Below the pieces are notes generated by a model. That model did not search any database, had not been told where the DNA came from, and saw only the letters and a list, made by a program, of their open reading frames with translations. From Irregularibacter muris (GTDB lineage: Bacteria > Bacillota > Clostridia > Eubacteriales > Garciellaceae), in the NCBI RefSeq assembly GCF_024622505.1, contig NZ_JANKAS010000004.1, forward strand, positions 62,001 through 126,000: 64,000 nucleotides of DNA, in the 5' to 3' direction. Each line of letters starts with the position of its first letter. Position 1 is the first letter of the stretch. Below are positions 35,560 through 43,703 of this stretch, one piece after another. A program made the translations under genes and the position numbers.

Positions 35560-36432
35560 TTAAGGTTTACCTATCAATATATCAAAATCAATAGTAATGT
35601 GGTCTAAATCTGTTTTTAAATATTCCTGTAGACTCTCTTCTTTTATACTCCACGATAGGGGAGTCATAAGGATTAATTCCGGAATTAGGGACTTATCTAA
35701 GGGGAAGATATAGCTTAAGGGGTGCCTCTCCATAATCCTAAAATTTTCTTTAAATTTTTTTACTATGCTCTCATTATTATAAGATTCTTCCCTAGATTCT
35801 TCTAAAATGATCTCCCGTAATTCTTTTAAATACTCCCTTTGGGGTATGATTTTTACCACCATACTATTGTCTTTTAGTAGTCTTTTAAATTCCCCATAAT
35901 TAGCAGGAGATAAAATATTCAAAACAATATCAAAGCACTTCTCCTGAAAGGGAGTTTTGGCTAAATCCCCCACCGTCCAAAGAAAATCCATATGGTTTCT
36001 GGCTGCCACAACAATTCCTTCCTTAGCGATATCAATACCTACACCTAACACATCGGTAGATAACTTCTTATCTATATTGTCTTTTATATAGGCAAGATGG
36101 CTGCCTTCTCCGCAACCTGCGTCTAAAATGTTTATCCTTTCCTCTCCCCCTACCCCATTGGCTATCAATTGACTAATCCTTTCATGCAGGGGCACAAATA
36201 ATCCACTATCTACTATACTTTTACGGGATTCAAATAATTTTTTATTGTATTTGGTTTTTGAAGAGCTATTTAGCAGATTGATATATCCCTGTTTCGTTAC
36301 GTCAAAGGTATGATTATTTGTGCATATTAAACTCTTTAAGTCTACAATCTTCATATCTGCCATGCAAATAGGACACTGGAAAATTTCTTGGTATTGTTGC
36401 ATATATTGGGCACTTTTCTCTCTTTTCTTCAT
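35560..36432 (-). CDS. RlmA-like 23S rRNA (guanine-N1)-methyltransferase
   Basis: RlmA enzymes methylate N1 of a guanine in 23S rRNA helix 35, which affects ribosome function and some antibiotics. The product has an N-terminal zinc module (CPICMADM and ICTNNHTFDV) followed by the family motif GYINLLNSSSKTKYN (core GYINLL). The SAM-binding motif ILDAGCGEGSHL and FDIVLNILSPANYGEF come next, all in the RlmA order. The start may be the ATG at 36432 or a TTG three codons upstream at 36441, which is nearer to AAAGGTG. Whether it acts at G745 or G748 cannot be told. Confidence 0.88.
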   Translation of the reverse strand: MKKREKSAQYMQQYQEIFQCPICMADMKIVDLKSLICTNNHTFDVTKQGYINLLNSSSKTKYNKKLFESRKSIVDSGLFVPLHERISQLIANGVGGEERINILDAGCGEGSHLAYIKDNIDKKLSTDVLGVGIDIAKEGIVVAARNHMDFLWTVGDLAKTPFQEKCFDIVLNILSPANYGEFKRLLKDNSMVVKIIPQREYLKELREIILEESREESYNNESIVKKFKENFRIMERHPLSYIFPLDKSLIPELILMTPLSWSIKEESLQEYLKTDLDHITIDFDILIGKP

Positions 36433-36588
36433 TGGAACCAAATTACACCTTTCTTATCTATTATGATTTATATTATATTATCTTCCTTGTTTATTGGGAA
36501 AGTCCTTATTATTTATGACAAAACTTGTTCTCCAAATCTTTTCCTCAAGAAAAGGCAAAAAGTTGTTCTACTCTTTGTCTATTTATTA

Positions 36589-38289
36589 TTACAAATCAAT
36601 ATTATAGGCTTTCATTTTATAATATAGGGTACTTCTAGGCATGTTCAGTGCCTCAGCTACCTTAGTTTTATATTTATATTTTTTAATTGCCCGTTGGATA
36701 AGTTCTTTTTCGTCCTCTATTCCTAAAATATTATTCTCTTGGGGACTATTAATCACACTTTCCGGCAGGAATTTTTCCTTGATAATGCCCTCCTCTGATA
36801 AAATAACCAGTCGTTCCATGACATTTTTGAGTTCTCTTATATTGCCAGGCCAGCTATAATGGGTGAGATATTCTATAACCTTGGGCTGGATAGCCTTTAT
36901 ATCCACATCATATTCCTTTGAATACATATGAAGAAAATCCTTGGCTAAGGGAATAATATCTTCTCTTCTCTCCTGTAAAGAAGGTAGATTGATGTTTATC
37001 ACATTTAATCTATAATATAGGTCCTTTCTAAAGCTCCCTTCCTTTACCATCTCTTTTAAATCTTTATTGGTAGCGGCAATCACCCTAACCTGGATATGCA
37101 CAGGTTTTGTCCCCCCTACCCTATAAAAGGAATGCTCCTGCAATACCCTTAAAAGTTTTGCTTGCATATCTAGATGAAGTTCTCCTATCTCGTCTAAGAA
37201 GATGGTCCCTTGATTCGCTGTCTCAAATAGACCCATTTTTCCTTCCTTGCTTGCCCCCGTGAAGGCCCCCTTTTCATATCCAAAAAATTCACTTTCACAC
37301 AGATTGTAAGGAATAGCCCCACAATTCACCTTAATAAAGGGTTTATGGCTGATAAGGCTGCTCTCGTATATAGCATCGGCAAAAACTTCCTTCCCTGTGC
37401 CACTTTCACCACAGAGGAGTATAGTCGCCGAGGTTTTTGCTACTCTTTTACATATGGAAATCACATTTTCCATCTTTCTACTGGAGGTTTTAATTGCGCC
37501 AAAACTTACCTTATCCTGCTTTATCCTTTGCAGTTTATCTTCAAGATAGATTAGTTTATTCTTGGTCCTATCCAATTCTTGTATAAGCTCTTTGGTTTTT
37601 GTAATATCCTTTAGGGTTGTCAAAAAATAGGTTTTCCGCTCCATATCAAACTCAGAGGTATGCAAGGTGAACATTTGGTTTTCTATTTCAAAAATGATTT
37701 CATTCTCTTTGCTTCTTCCATAGGTTTCCCCATCTAGTAGGTTTCCTATGGGGCCATCAAGTAAATTATGCTCTAGAGCAAATATCTCTTGGATTTTGTA
37801 ATTAAAATACTGAATTTTCCCCTGACTGTCACTGATGATGACCCCATAATCCATTTCATTAAATATGGAATGTAAAAAGTCCACCGCACTATCTAATCTT
37901 TGGGAAAAACCATCACATATGGATATGGTGGTCAACATCCCTATCATTTTTCCCTTATCTACAACTGGGGCTCTCCCCACTCCTAATTTTCTTAAATAAC
38001 TTCTAACCTCTAATAAATCCTCTTGAGGGGAAACCGTCACAAGGTTTTTGCTCATCACTTCATAAGTAAAATTGTCATCCTGTAGACCCCTAGCATATCC
38101 CTTAGTCAAGTCAGTAGTGGTGACTATACCCATTAAGTTTTCTTGATCATCAGAGATTACAGCTTCCCTCACCCGATGATTAAGTAATGCATGGTTTAGT
38201 TCCCCTAAGGTTGTATACTGATCCACCATGATAAAATTTTTATCCACACAGTCCCTAACCTTTATATTGACTAAATATGACTTTTCCAT
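36589..38289 (-). CDS. Sigma-54-dependent activator with CBS, PAS, AAA+ and Fis-type HTH domains
   Basis: An enhancer-binding protein that drives open-complex formation by sigma-54 polymerase. The 566 residues show a CBS pair (about 8-125), a PAS-like domain (about 135-235), a coiled-coil linker, then the AAA+ core with Walker A GESGTGKE and the sigma-54-contacting GAFTGA, Walker B IFLDEIGE, and an arginine finger region. A Fis-type helix-turn-helix (KTKVAEALNMPRSTLYYKMK, 20 residues) closes the protein. The ATG at 38289 has GGAGG at close spacing. CBS domains suggest sensing of an adenosyl ligand. It follows the lipoyl-Lpd gene by 38 bp and probably activates the sigma-54 promoter at 41048. 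Confidence 0.95.
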   Translation of the reverse strand: MEKSYLVNIKVRDCVDKNFIMVDQYTTLGELNHALLNHRVREAVISDDQENLMGIVTTTDLTKGYARGLQDDNFTYEVMSKNLVTVSPQEDLLEVRSYLRKLGVGRAPVVDKGKMIGMLTTISICDGFSQRLDSAVDFLHSIFNEMDYGVIISDSQGKIQYFNYKIQEIFALEHNLLDGPIGNLLDGETYGRSKENEIIFEIENQMFTLHTSEFDMERKTYFLTTLKDITKTKELIQELDRTKNKLIYLEDKLQRIKQDKVSFGAIKTSSRKMENVISICKRVAKTSATILLCGESGTGKEVFADAIYESSLISHKPFIKVNCGAIPYNLCESEFFGYEKGAFTGASKEGKMGLFETANQGTIFLDEIGELHLDMQAKLLRVLQEHSFYRVGGTKPVHIQVRVIAATNKDLKEMVKEGSFRKDLYYRLNVININLPSLQERREDIIPLAKDFLHMYSKEYDVDIKAIQPKVIEYLTHYSWPGNIRELKNVMERLVILSEEGIIKEKFLPESVINSPQENNILGIEDEKELIQRAIKKYKYKTKVAEALNMPRSTLYYKMKAYNIDL

Positions 38290-38327
38290 AATTCCTCCAT
38301 ACAAGCTTTTGCTCTTATTATAACATA

Positions 38328-40037
38328 CTACCCCATATGGTGTAGAGGTAGCCCCATAAGATCATGGGCTGCTTCCATAATGGTTTCTGCCGTTGTGGGA
38401 TGGGCATGGACTGTCTGAGCAATATCCTCAGCAGTCAATCCTTTTCTAATGGCCAAGGTCAATTGGGGAATAAGATCAGTGGCATGCACCCCTATAATAT
38501 GAGCTCCTAATAATTTCTGTGTTTTCTCCTCACACATTAATTTAACAAAACCCTCTGTTGCCCCATAGGATAGGGCCTTACCATTGGCTCCAAAGGGGAA
38601 TTTGGAAACTTTATATTTGATATTTTTAGCCTTTACTTCTTCCTCCGTCAGTCCCACATAGGCAATTTCAGGATCAGTAAAAATGCCTGCAGGAATGATA
38701 TCCTCTGTAGAAACCTCCCTGCCTAAAATATTTTCAACGGCTACTATTCCTTGATGGGAGGCAACATGGGCCAATAATATTTTCCCATTGACATCCCCTA
38801 TGGCATAGATATTGGGAATGTTGGTTTGCAAATGTTCATTTACAGCAATTCCCTTTGGACTATATTCTATGCCCACTTCTTCTAGGCCTATATTATCTAC
38901 ATTTAGACTTCTTCCAATGGATATAAATACCTTGTGGGAATATATAGCCTTTTCCTTTCCCTCTTGTTCCAGTACTACCACACTGTCTCCATTATCCAGT
39001 TCTAAGATTTTTGTCACCTTTGAGGAGGTGTAAAGATGAATGCCCTCTGCCTTAGCTATGGATTGTAATTCTTGGGAAATATCTCCATCGCACATAGGAA
39101 GAATTCTATCCATCATTTCTACAACATTTACTTTAACCCCCATGTTATTGAGAATAAAAGCCACCTCCATGCCTATCACTCCACCACCAATAATGGTCAT
39201 GCTGGAGGGTAAACTTTCCATATTTAAAAAATCGTTGCTGTTCATGACATTCTTGCTATCCGCTCCTGGTATAGGAATCAAACCTGGCTTTGAACCCGTG
39301 GCGATAATGATATGATCAGCCTTTATCATCCCTTCTGCATGGCTTCCCTTATATTCCACAGTATGTTTATCCTTAAATTTCCCCTCGGCCTTTACTACAG
39401 TGATTTTGTTGTGTTCCATAAGATGCTCTATACCAGATACCAACTGCTTTACCACTTGATCCTTTCTTTCCTTCACCTTTTTGTAATTTAAAGATGTACT
39501 CCCTACATTTATACCAAACTCCTTAGCATTTTTTACTGTTTTATAAACTTCTGAAGCTCTTACTAGAGCCTTGGTAGGAATGCAACCTTGGTTTAGGCAG
39601 GTACCCCCTAGCTTTTCTTTCTCAACCAATACTACCTTTGCTCCTCTTTGGGAAGCCATTATGGCTGCTACATATCCTCCGGGGCCTCCACCAAGTATTG
39701 CAATATCTGTTTCTAGGTTTTCTCTTTTTATTTTAGAGGAATCCTTTGCATGCCCAAGTTTCTCTTCCTTATTAGATGTAGTAACTTCTTCTTGAATTTT
39801 CTCTCCCTCTACGAGGATAATGACTTGACCTATAGGCAATTTTTGACCTTCTTCTACCAAAACATCTATAACTTTCCCTTGATATTCTGAAATGATGGTA
39901 TGATTAAGCTTGCCTGCTGTGATGTCTACTATTTCATCTCCTAAATTTAAAGTATCCCCTTTTTTCTTGTACAACTTTCTGACTGTACCTTCTTTTATTT
40001 TAGCTGATATCTGTGGCATATCTATTTTATACTCCAT
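38328..40037 (-). CDS. lpdA: Dihydrolipoamide dehydrogenase with N-terminal lipoyl domain
   Basis: An FAD enzyme that passes electrons between NAD(H) and lipoyl groups. The 569 residues begin with a lipoyl domain (1-78) whose lipoyl-lysine is K43 in TAGKLN. A 30-residue linker leads to the flavoprotein, with FAD motif GGGPGG (about 116-121), redox disulfide C147/C152 in GGTCLNQGCIPTK, an NAD motif GGGVIGME, and C-terminal HPTTAE carrying the catalytic His-Glu pair. The ATG at 40037 has GGAGG 7 bp upstream. No 2-oxoacid dehydrogenase, acetoin or glycine-cleavage genes are nearby; instead OsmC and an AhpD-like gene precede it, so a redox-defence role is plausible. Confidence 0.96.
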   Translation of the reverse strand: MEYKIDMPQISAKIKEGTVRKLYKKKGDTLNLGDEIVDITAGKLNHTIISEYQGKVIDVLVEEGQKLPIGQVIILVEGEKIQEEVTTSNKEEKLGHAKDSSKIKRENLETDIAILGGGPGGYVAAIMASQRGAKVVLVEKEKLGGTCLNQGCIPTKALVRASEVYKTVKNAKEFGINVGSTSLNYKKVKERKDQVVKQLVSGIEHLMEHNKITVVKAEGKFKDKHTVEYKGSHAEGMIKADHIIIATGSKPGLIPIPGADSKNVMNSNDFLNMESLPSSMTIIGGGVIGMEVAFILNNMGVKVNVVEMMDRILPMCDGDISQELQSIAKAEGIHLYTSSKVTKILELDNGDSVVVLEQEGKEKAIYSHKVFISIGRSLNVDNIGLEEVGIEYSPKGIAVNEHLQTNIPNIYAIGDVNGKILLAHVASHQGIVAVENILGREVSTEDIIPAGIFTDPEIAYVGLTEEEVKAKNIKYKVSKFPFGANGKALSYGATEGFVKLMCEEKTQKLLGAHIIGVHATDLIPQLTLAIRKGLTAEDIAQTVHAHPTTAETIMEAAHDLMGLPLHHMG

Positions 40038-40097
40038 GAACTTTCCTCCCATATCTCTTAAAAATAATTATCGAAAAACCACTATCGTCATGATAAG

Positions 40098-40127
40098 AAT
40101 ATAGAAAAGTTTAGTCCCTGCCAGCAA
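40098..40127 (-). promoter_or_regulatory. Possible sigma-A promoter of lpdA
   Basis: TTGCTG (40122-40127) and TATATT (40098-40103) are 18 bp apart on the minus strand, after the osmC terminator. It could give basal expression of lpdA and the activator gene. Confidence 0.5.
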
Positions 40128-40140
40128 GACCAACTTTCCT

Positions 40141-40182
40141 ATTTCAAAATAAAAAGGGCTTTAGCCCTTTTTATTTTGAAAT
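40141..40182. terminator. Terminator overlapping the osmC stop codon
   Basis: ATTTCAAAATAAAAAGGGCT and its exact complement form a 20-bp stem with a two-base TT centre. It includes the last codons of the OsmC gene and a T-rich 3' arm, so it may only partly separate osmC from lpdA. Confidence 0.82.
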
Positions 40183-40614
40183 AATCACATCGGTTTCTAC
40201 AAAATTAACAGTATTTTTTAGACTATCCCCTACAGGGCATCTAGAGTCGATGAATTTCGCAAATTCTCTCACTTTATCCTCTGGAGAACTGCTCTTTATA
40301 TGCATAGTATATCTTATTTCTTGGTATCCTGGTCTTACATCAGAAAGCCCCATAAAACCTTCAACATCAAGATCTCCTTCAATTTCAACCCAAAAATCTT
40401 GTAAGTCAATGCCCTGGGATTCGGCAAAGGCAGAAGCGACTATGGTTTGACACCCTCCAAGCCCACATAAAATCATTTCCATAGGATTCATGCCCTTATC
40501 AGTGCCACCTTCATCTATAGGTTCATCCATAATTACCTTAAAACCTCTAGATTCTCCTTCTACCTCCAAACCACTTACCCGTTTAACTTTTGCCTTTAAC
40601 GTATGTACACCCAT
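40171..40614 (-). CDS. OsmC/Ohr-family peroxide-defence protein
   Basis: OsmC/Ohr proteins are thiol peroxidases for organic hydroperoxides, and Ohr members are known to be re-reduced by lipoylated proteins with Lpd. The 147 residues have cysteines at 50 and 55 (ILCGLGGCQT) and 126 (SRCPVGD); C55 and C126 are placed as the catalytic pair, C50 is extra. It lies 42 bp after the AhpD-like gene and 133 bp before the lipoyl-Lpd gene, all on the minus strand. Being close to OsmC rather than Ohr proper, its substrate is uncertain. Confidence 0.93.
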   Translation of the reverse strand: MGVHTLKAKVKRVSGLEVEGESRGFKVIMDEPIDEGGTDKGMNPMEMILCGLGGCQTIVASAFAESQGIDLQDFWVEIEGDLDVEGFMGLSDVRPGYQEIRYTMHIKSSSPEDKVREFAKFIDSRCPVGDSLKNTVNFVETDVIISK

Positions 40615-40656
40615 GTAAATCCCTCCTATTGTTTGTTTTGATATTTTTATTGTACC

Positions 40657-41010
40657 CTATTGGAAATCCTTTTCAAACTCTGCAATACTTTCCTTTACTA
40701 AGGACACAGTAAAGGCCATGGAAGGTCCACCACCAAAGGCCACAGCTACTTGAGCAGCTTCCATAATTTCTTCTTTGGTAGCTCCTGCTTCAAAAGCCTT
40801 ATACACATGATAAACAATACAATATTCACACCGATTATAGGCTCCTATGGCAACACTCATTAATTCTTTTACCTTAACAGATAGAGCTCCCTCTTGGTAG
40901 GCTGCCCCCAAAAGTCCCATAAAACTCCCTACAAATTCTGGTGATTCTTCTCCTACTTGGTCTAATCCTCCTACAAACTCGTTTAACATTTCCCTTGGAT
41001 TTCTGCTCAT
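40657..41010 (-). CDS. AhpD-like carboxymuconolactone decarboxylase family protein
   Basis: This family includes AhpD, a thiol peroxidase/reductase that in Mycobacterium takes electrons from Lpd through a lipoylated protein. The 117 residues show the AhpD motif CEYCIVYH with C61, C64 and H68, inside an all-helical CMD fold (residues about 25-105). The ATG at 41010 has AAGGAGG 7 bp upstream; the longer frame starting at 41052 would overlap the sigma-54 promoter and is rejected. It is the first gene of the redox cluster. Confidence 0.94.
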   Translation of the reverse strand: MSRNPREMLNEFVGGLDQVGEESPEFVGSFMGLLGAAYQEGALSVKVKELMSVAIGAYNRCEYCIVYHVYKAFEAGATKEEIMEAAQVAVAFGGGPSMAFTVSLVKESIAEFEKDFQ

Positions 41011-41047
41011 AGCATTGCCTCCTTGTATTATATTTAACAATATATAA

Positions 41048-41063
41048 TGCAAGCATCATGCCA
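41048..41063 (-). promoter_or_regulatory. Sigma-54 (-24/-12) promoter of the redox cluster
   Basis: On the minus strand TGGCATGATGCTTGCA fits TGGCAC-N5-TTGCA with one change and keeps the invariant GG and GC 10 bp apart. The expected start, near 41037, gives a leader of about 27 nt to the AhpD-like gene. Confidence 0.85.
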
Positions 41064-41136
41064 AAAGTTTAACATTCCATAATGCTCTAACACCAAGGGA
41101 TATAAAAATAGCGATGAAATATTTTTGTACAATAAC

Positions 41137-41163
41137 TGTCTAAATGTGCAAAAATGTCTAAAT
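41137..41163. promoter_or_regulatory. Candidate upstream activator sequence
   Basis: TGTCTAAAT occurs at 41137-41145 and again at 41155-41163, 18 bp apart start to start. It lies 75-115 bp upstream of the -24 element, the usual position of enhancer-binding-protein sites. Confidence 0.5.
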
Positions 41164-41187
41164 TGATTTTCTGTCCTACTTTGCTTT

Positions 41188-42045
41188 TTATTGGTTATGC
41201 AGAGTAACCACTATTACTTCCGGAGGATTCAACACTCTAAGGGGAAAAAGACTATTGCCTAGTCCCCGGCTGACCACCATGGAGGTAATCTTTTCATGAT
41301 ATATGCCCTTTGTATATTTGGGAAATAACCCCTGATTGGGTGCAACTAGGCCTCCAACGAAGGGAATTCGAATTTGTCCTCCATGGGCATGTCCACTAAA
41401 AACTAAGTCTATATTATTATCTCTATAGACTTCAAACTGTTCCGGACGATGGGAAAGCAAAATGTGAAAATTGGTATTGCTCTTTTCCAAAAGTTTTGTA
41501 AGACCCTCTTGAAAATACTCTCTGCTCTCTTCTTTAGGGTACTCCCCTTCCTTTAATCCAATAGCAGGATCGGCAATCCCCATAAGGCCAATCTTCTCTT
41601 TCTCTCGACTTAACACCCTATAGGAGTCATCCATAAGATGTACTCCCACCTTTTCCAATCCTTCCCTTAGCTCTTGATATCGATCCGACCACTCTTCATG
41701 GTTACCAGAAACAAAGTATGTGGGAGCGATGTCCACCATCTGCTTTGCAAAGTCTAGGGCTATATCTACTCTAGTATTTCTTCTATCTATTAGATCTCCC
41801 GTGATGAGGATAATATCGGGATTAATTTTCCTAACCTTCTTCTTTAGTTTTCCTTTAAAATCCTTATTGTGCAAATCTGAAATGTGTACAATTTTATAGC
41901 CCTGAAAAGCCTTAGGGATTTTGGGATTGGCAACTTCATAATTTGTTATCCCAATGGCATTATTTTGCCATAGTAAAAATGTTATTATTCCTAGGATGAA
42001 AAGAAATAAGAAAAGCATTTTTGTTGATTTTGGTTTGTATTTCAT
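41188..42045 (-). CDS. Membrane-anchored metallophosphoesterase (YkuE/YaeI-like)
   Basis: A calcineurin-like phosphohydrolase held to the membrane by an N-terminal helix (residues about 9-27). The 285 residues carry the metal ligands in HISDLHNKDF, ITGDLIDRRN, SGNHEEW, LSHRPE and FSGHAHGGQIRIP (core GHAHGG). Related proteins act on phosphodiesters or lipid phosphates (YaeI/UDP-diacylglucosamine hydrolase relatives); the exact substrate is unknown. It is separate from the redox cluster, whose upstream activator sites lie just beyond its stop codon. Confidence 0.92.
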   Translation of the reverse strand: MKYKPKSTKMLFLFLFILGIITFLLWQNNAIGITNYEVANPKIPKAFQGYKIVHISDLHNKDFKGKLKKKVRKINPDIILITGDLIDRRNTRVDIALDFAKQMVDIAPTYFVSGNHEEWSDRYQELREGLEKVGVHLMDDSYRVLSREKEKIGLMGIADPAIGLKEGEYPKEESREYFQEGLTKLLEKSNTNFHILLSHRPEQFEVYRDNNIDLVFSGHAHGGQIRIPFVGGLVAPNQGLFPKYTKGIYHEKITSMVVSRGLGNSLFPLRVLNPPEVIVVTLHNQ

Positions 42046-42183
42046 AAATAGTCCTCTCTGATTGTAATCTATTTTCTGCCCTATTCACATTGACGATTTT
42101 CATACAATATAAAAAATATCAATTCATTTTCCTACAGGGTAAATAAAGACTGCCCACTACCTTAATATGCAAGGCATATTTTT

Positions 42184-42642
42184 TCAACAGTTTTCTTTGC
42201 TCAAGCTTAATTTCTTATACATAATGATATGGGGGCCAATAGGCGGATAATCGAATACTTCACCGTGTGCTTTAAAACCTAATTTACTATAATATCCTTG
42301 CACAGTGGTTCTTCCTTTGCACCATAAAAAGTCAATGCCCTGTTCTTTTAATAAATTTTCCCCATGGTTAACTAATGCCCTTCCCGATCCTAACTTTCGA
42401 AAGTCTTCAAGGGTGGCCATTGCTCTTAATCGATATTGCTTTTCAATAGGAAAATCGTGATGCTTTTCAACACAAAAGGATGCCACACTTATCAGTTTTC
42501 CCTGATAAAATGCTCCCACATGAAATGCACTATCTTGGTTATCTGTATCGTATTTACAGTCTTCCATTGCCTGATGTGGACGTAGAATACGGTGTCTAAT
42601 AGTATAAGTCATTTCTGGCTTAATTCTTCTAACTTCAAACAT
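42184..42642 (-). CDS. GNAT-family N-acetyltransferase
   Basis: It is predicted to transfer an acetyl group from acetyl-CoA to an amine. The 152 residues fit one GNAT domain, with the acetyl-CoA loop in LRAMATLEDFRKLGSGRALV (loop RKLGSGRA, near residue 95) and the late VQGYYSKLGFKAHGEVF (core YYSKLGF). It stands alone between a phosphoesterase and a methyltransferase gene on the same strand. The acceptor is unknown. Confidence 0.87.
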   Translation of the reverse strand: MFEVRRIKPEMTYTIRHRILRPHQAMEDCKYDTDNQDSAFHVGAFYQGKLISVASFCVEKHHDFPIEKQYRLRAMATLEDFRKLGSGRALVNHGENLLKEQGIDFLWCKGRTTVQGYYSKLGFKAHGEVFDYPPIGPHIIMYKKLSLSKENC

Positions 42643-42735
42643 ATTTTTCCTCCAATTCTTTTAAAAAATAAAATGAAATCCCTATAAATCTCCCGAAGGT
42701 GTTCTGCTTTTGTGAAAAATGAAAATTACGCCATA

Positions 42736-43416
42736 TCAATCACGACTTAAATAAACAGTCATACAATTGCCATATTCGTGATTTTCAGTATTTATTGCTT
42801 TCTCAATTTGGAAGCCTGCTCTTTCTAATTCATGCTTATGGTATTCCCAATTTACTCCTCGATAGGAAGTACCTGCAACCATTATTTTTTTGCCCTCTAC
42901 ATTATTGGATCTTTCTTGCAATTCAAAGGCTGTAGAAGTGTCTGACCTTTTCTCTGATTCTCCATCCCCCATACTGACAAGCAGTAGTTTCCCCTTTGGC
43001 TGAAGGATATTAAATAGTGAATCTAAGAATTTATTGCGGTCATTATCTTCAACAAGCATGTGCAATGTAGCAATGGAATACACCCACTTATACTGCTTTT
43101 TAATCATCTTGTTTAAAAACAATGCATCGGCAACCTTCCAATTCACAACTACGCCTTTCTTTTTAGACAGTTCCTTACATTTAAGGATTGCCGATTCCGA
43201 GGCATCAACTGCTGTTACCTTGTAGCCTTCACTACTTAAATATAAAGCGTCTCTTCCTTCTCCACATCCAACTTCACAAATCTCATCATCCATTGGAATA
43301 TTATTGAATTCAACCCACTCTAATAACTCTGGTGTTGGAATATCTGAAAACCACGTGAAACCCTCACTATGTACTTTTTTATACCTTTCCTCGTATGCTA
43401 AATAATACTCCCTCAT
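42736..43416 (-). CDS. Class I SAM-dependent methyltransferase
   Basis: The 226 residues show the SAM motif EVGCGEGRDALYL (about 46-58) followed by the acidic VTAVDAS and KVADAL. The layout resembles TehB-like or small-molecule methyltransferases such as those for thiol or tellurite. The C-terminal half has ATLHMLVEDNDR and LLLVSMGDGE. Neighbours give no clue to the substrate, and it diverges from the FtsH-like gene. Confidence 0.87.
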   Translation of the reverse strand: MREYYLAYEERYKKVHSEGFTWFSDIPTPELLEWVEFNNIPMDDEICEVGCGEGRDALYLSSEGYKVTAVDASESAILKCKELSKKKGVVVNWKVADALFLNKMIKKQYKWVYSIATLHMLVEDNDRNKFLDSLFNILQPKGKLLLVSMGDGESEKRSDTSTAFELQERSNNVEGKKIMVAGTSYRGVNWEYHKHELERAGFQIEKAINTENHEYGNCMTVYLSRD

Positions 43417-43625
43417 AAAATATCCCTCCTAAGATTATTTCATTGAATCCCCCGCTGGAATATATAATTAAAATCATTATACCATTTATTCTCCCTCCCC
43501 CATTATCTACAAAGCAAAAATCAATAAAAATCTACCTTCCTACTTGGCTCTGTTCCATACTCCTATAATCTTGAAAATAGGGAATATATTCTGTACAATA
43601 GTTTTCTATAAAATCATTGTTTTGG

Positions 43626-43654
43626 TTTACATAATGTATTACAATAGATATTGT
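43626..43654 (+). promoter_or_regulatory. Possible promoter of the FtsH-like gene
   Basis: TTTACA (43626-43631) and TATTGT (43649-43654) are 17 bp apart, 50 bp before the start codon. The rest of the 43417-43703 gap shows no gene. Confidence 0.45.
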
Positions 43655-43703
43655 ATGATAATGATTAGCCGCAGATGAAGGCTACAATAATAGGGGGGTA
43701 ATT

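Noticed and set aside
40053-40170. Sigma-54 promoter directly before the lipoyl-Lpd gene
   Set aside because: TTGG and TGGCAG occur near 40115-40135 on the minus strand, but no GG-N10-GC spacing can be found. A sigma-A promoter TTGCTG-18-TATATT fits better.
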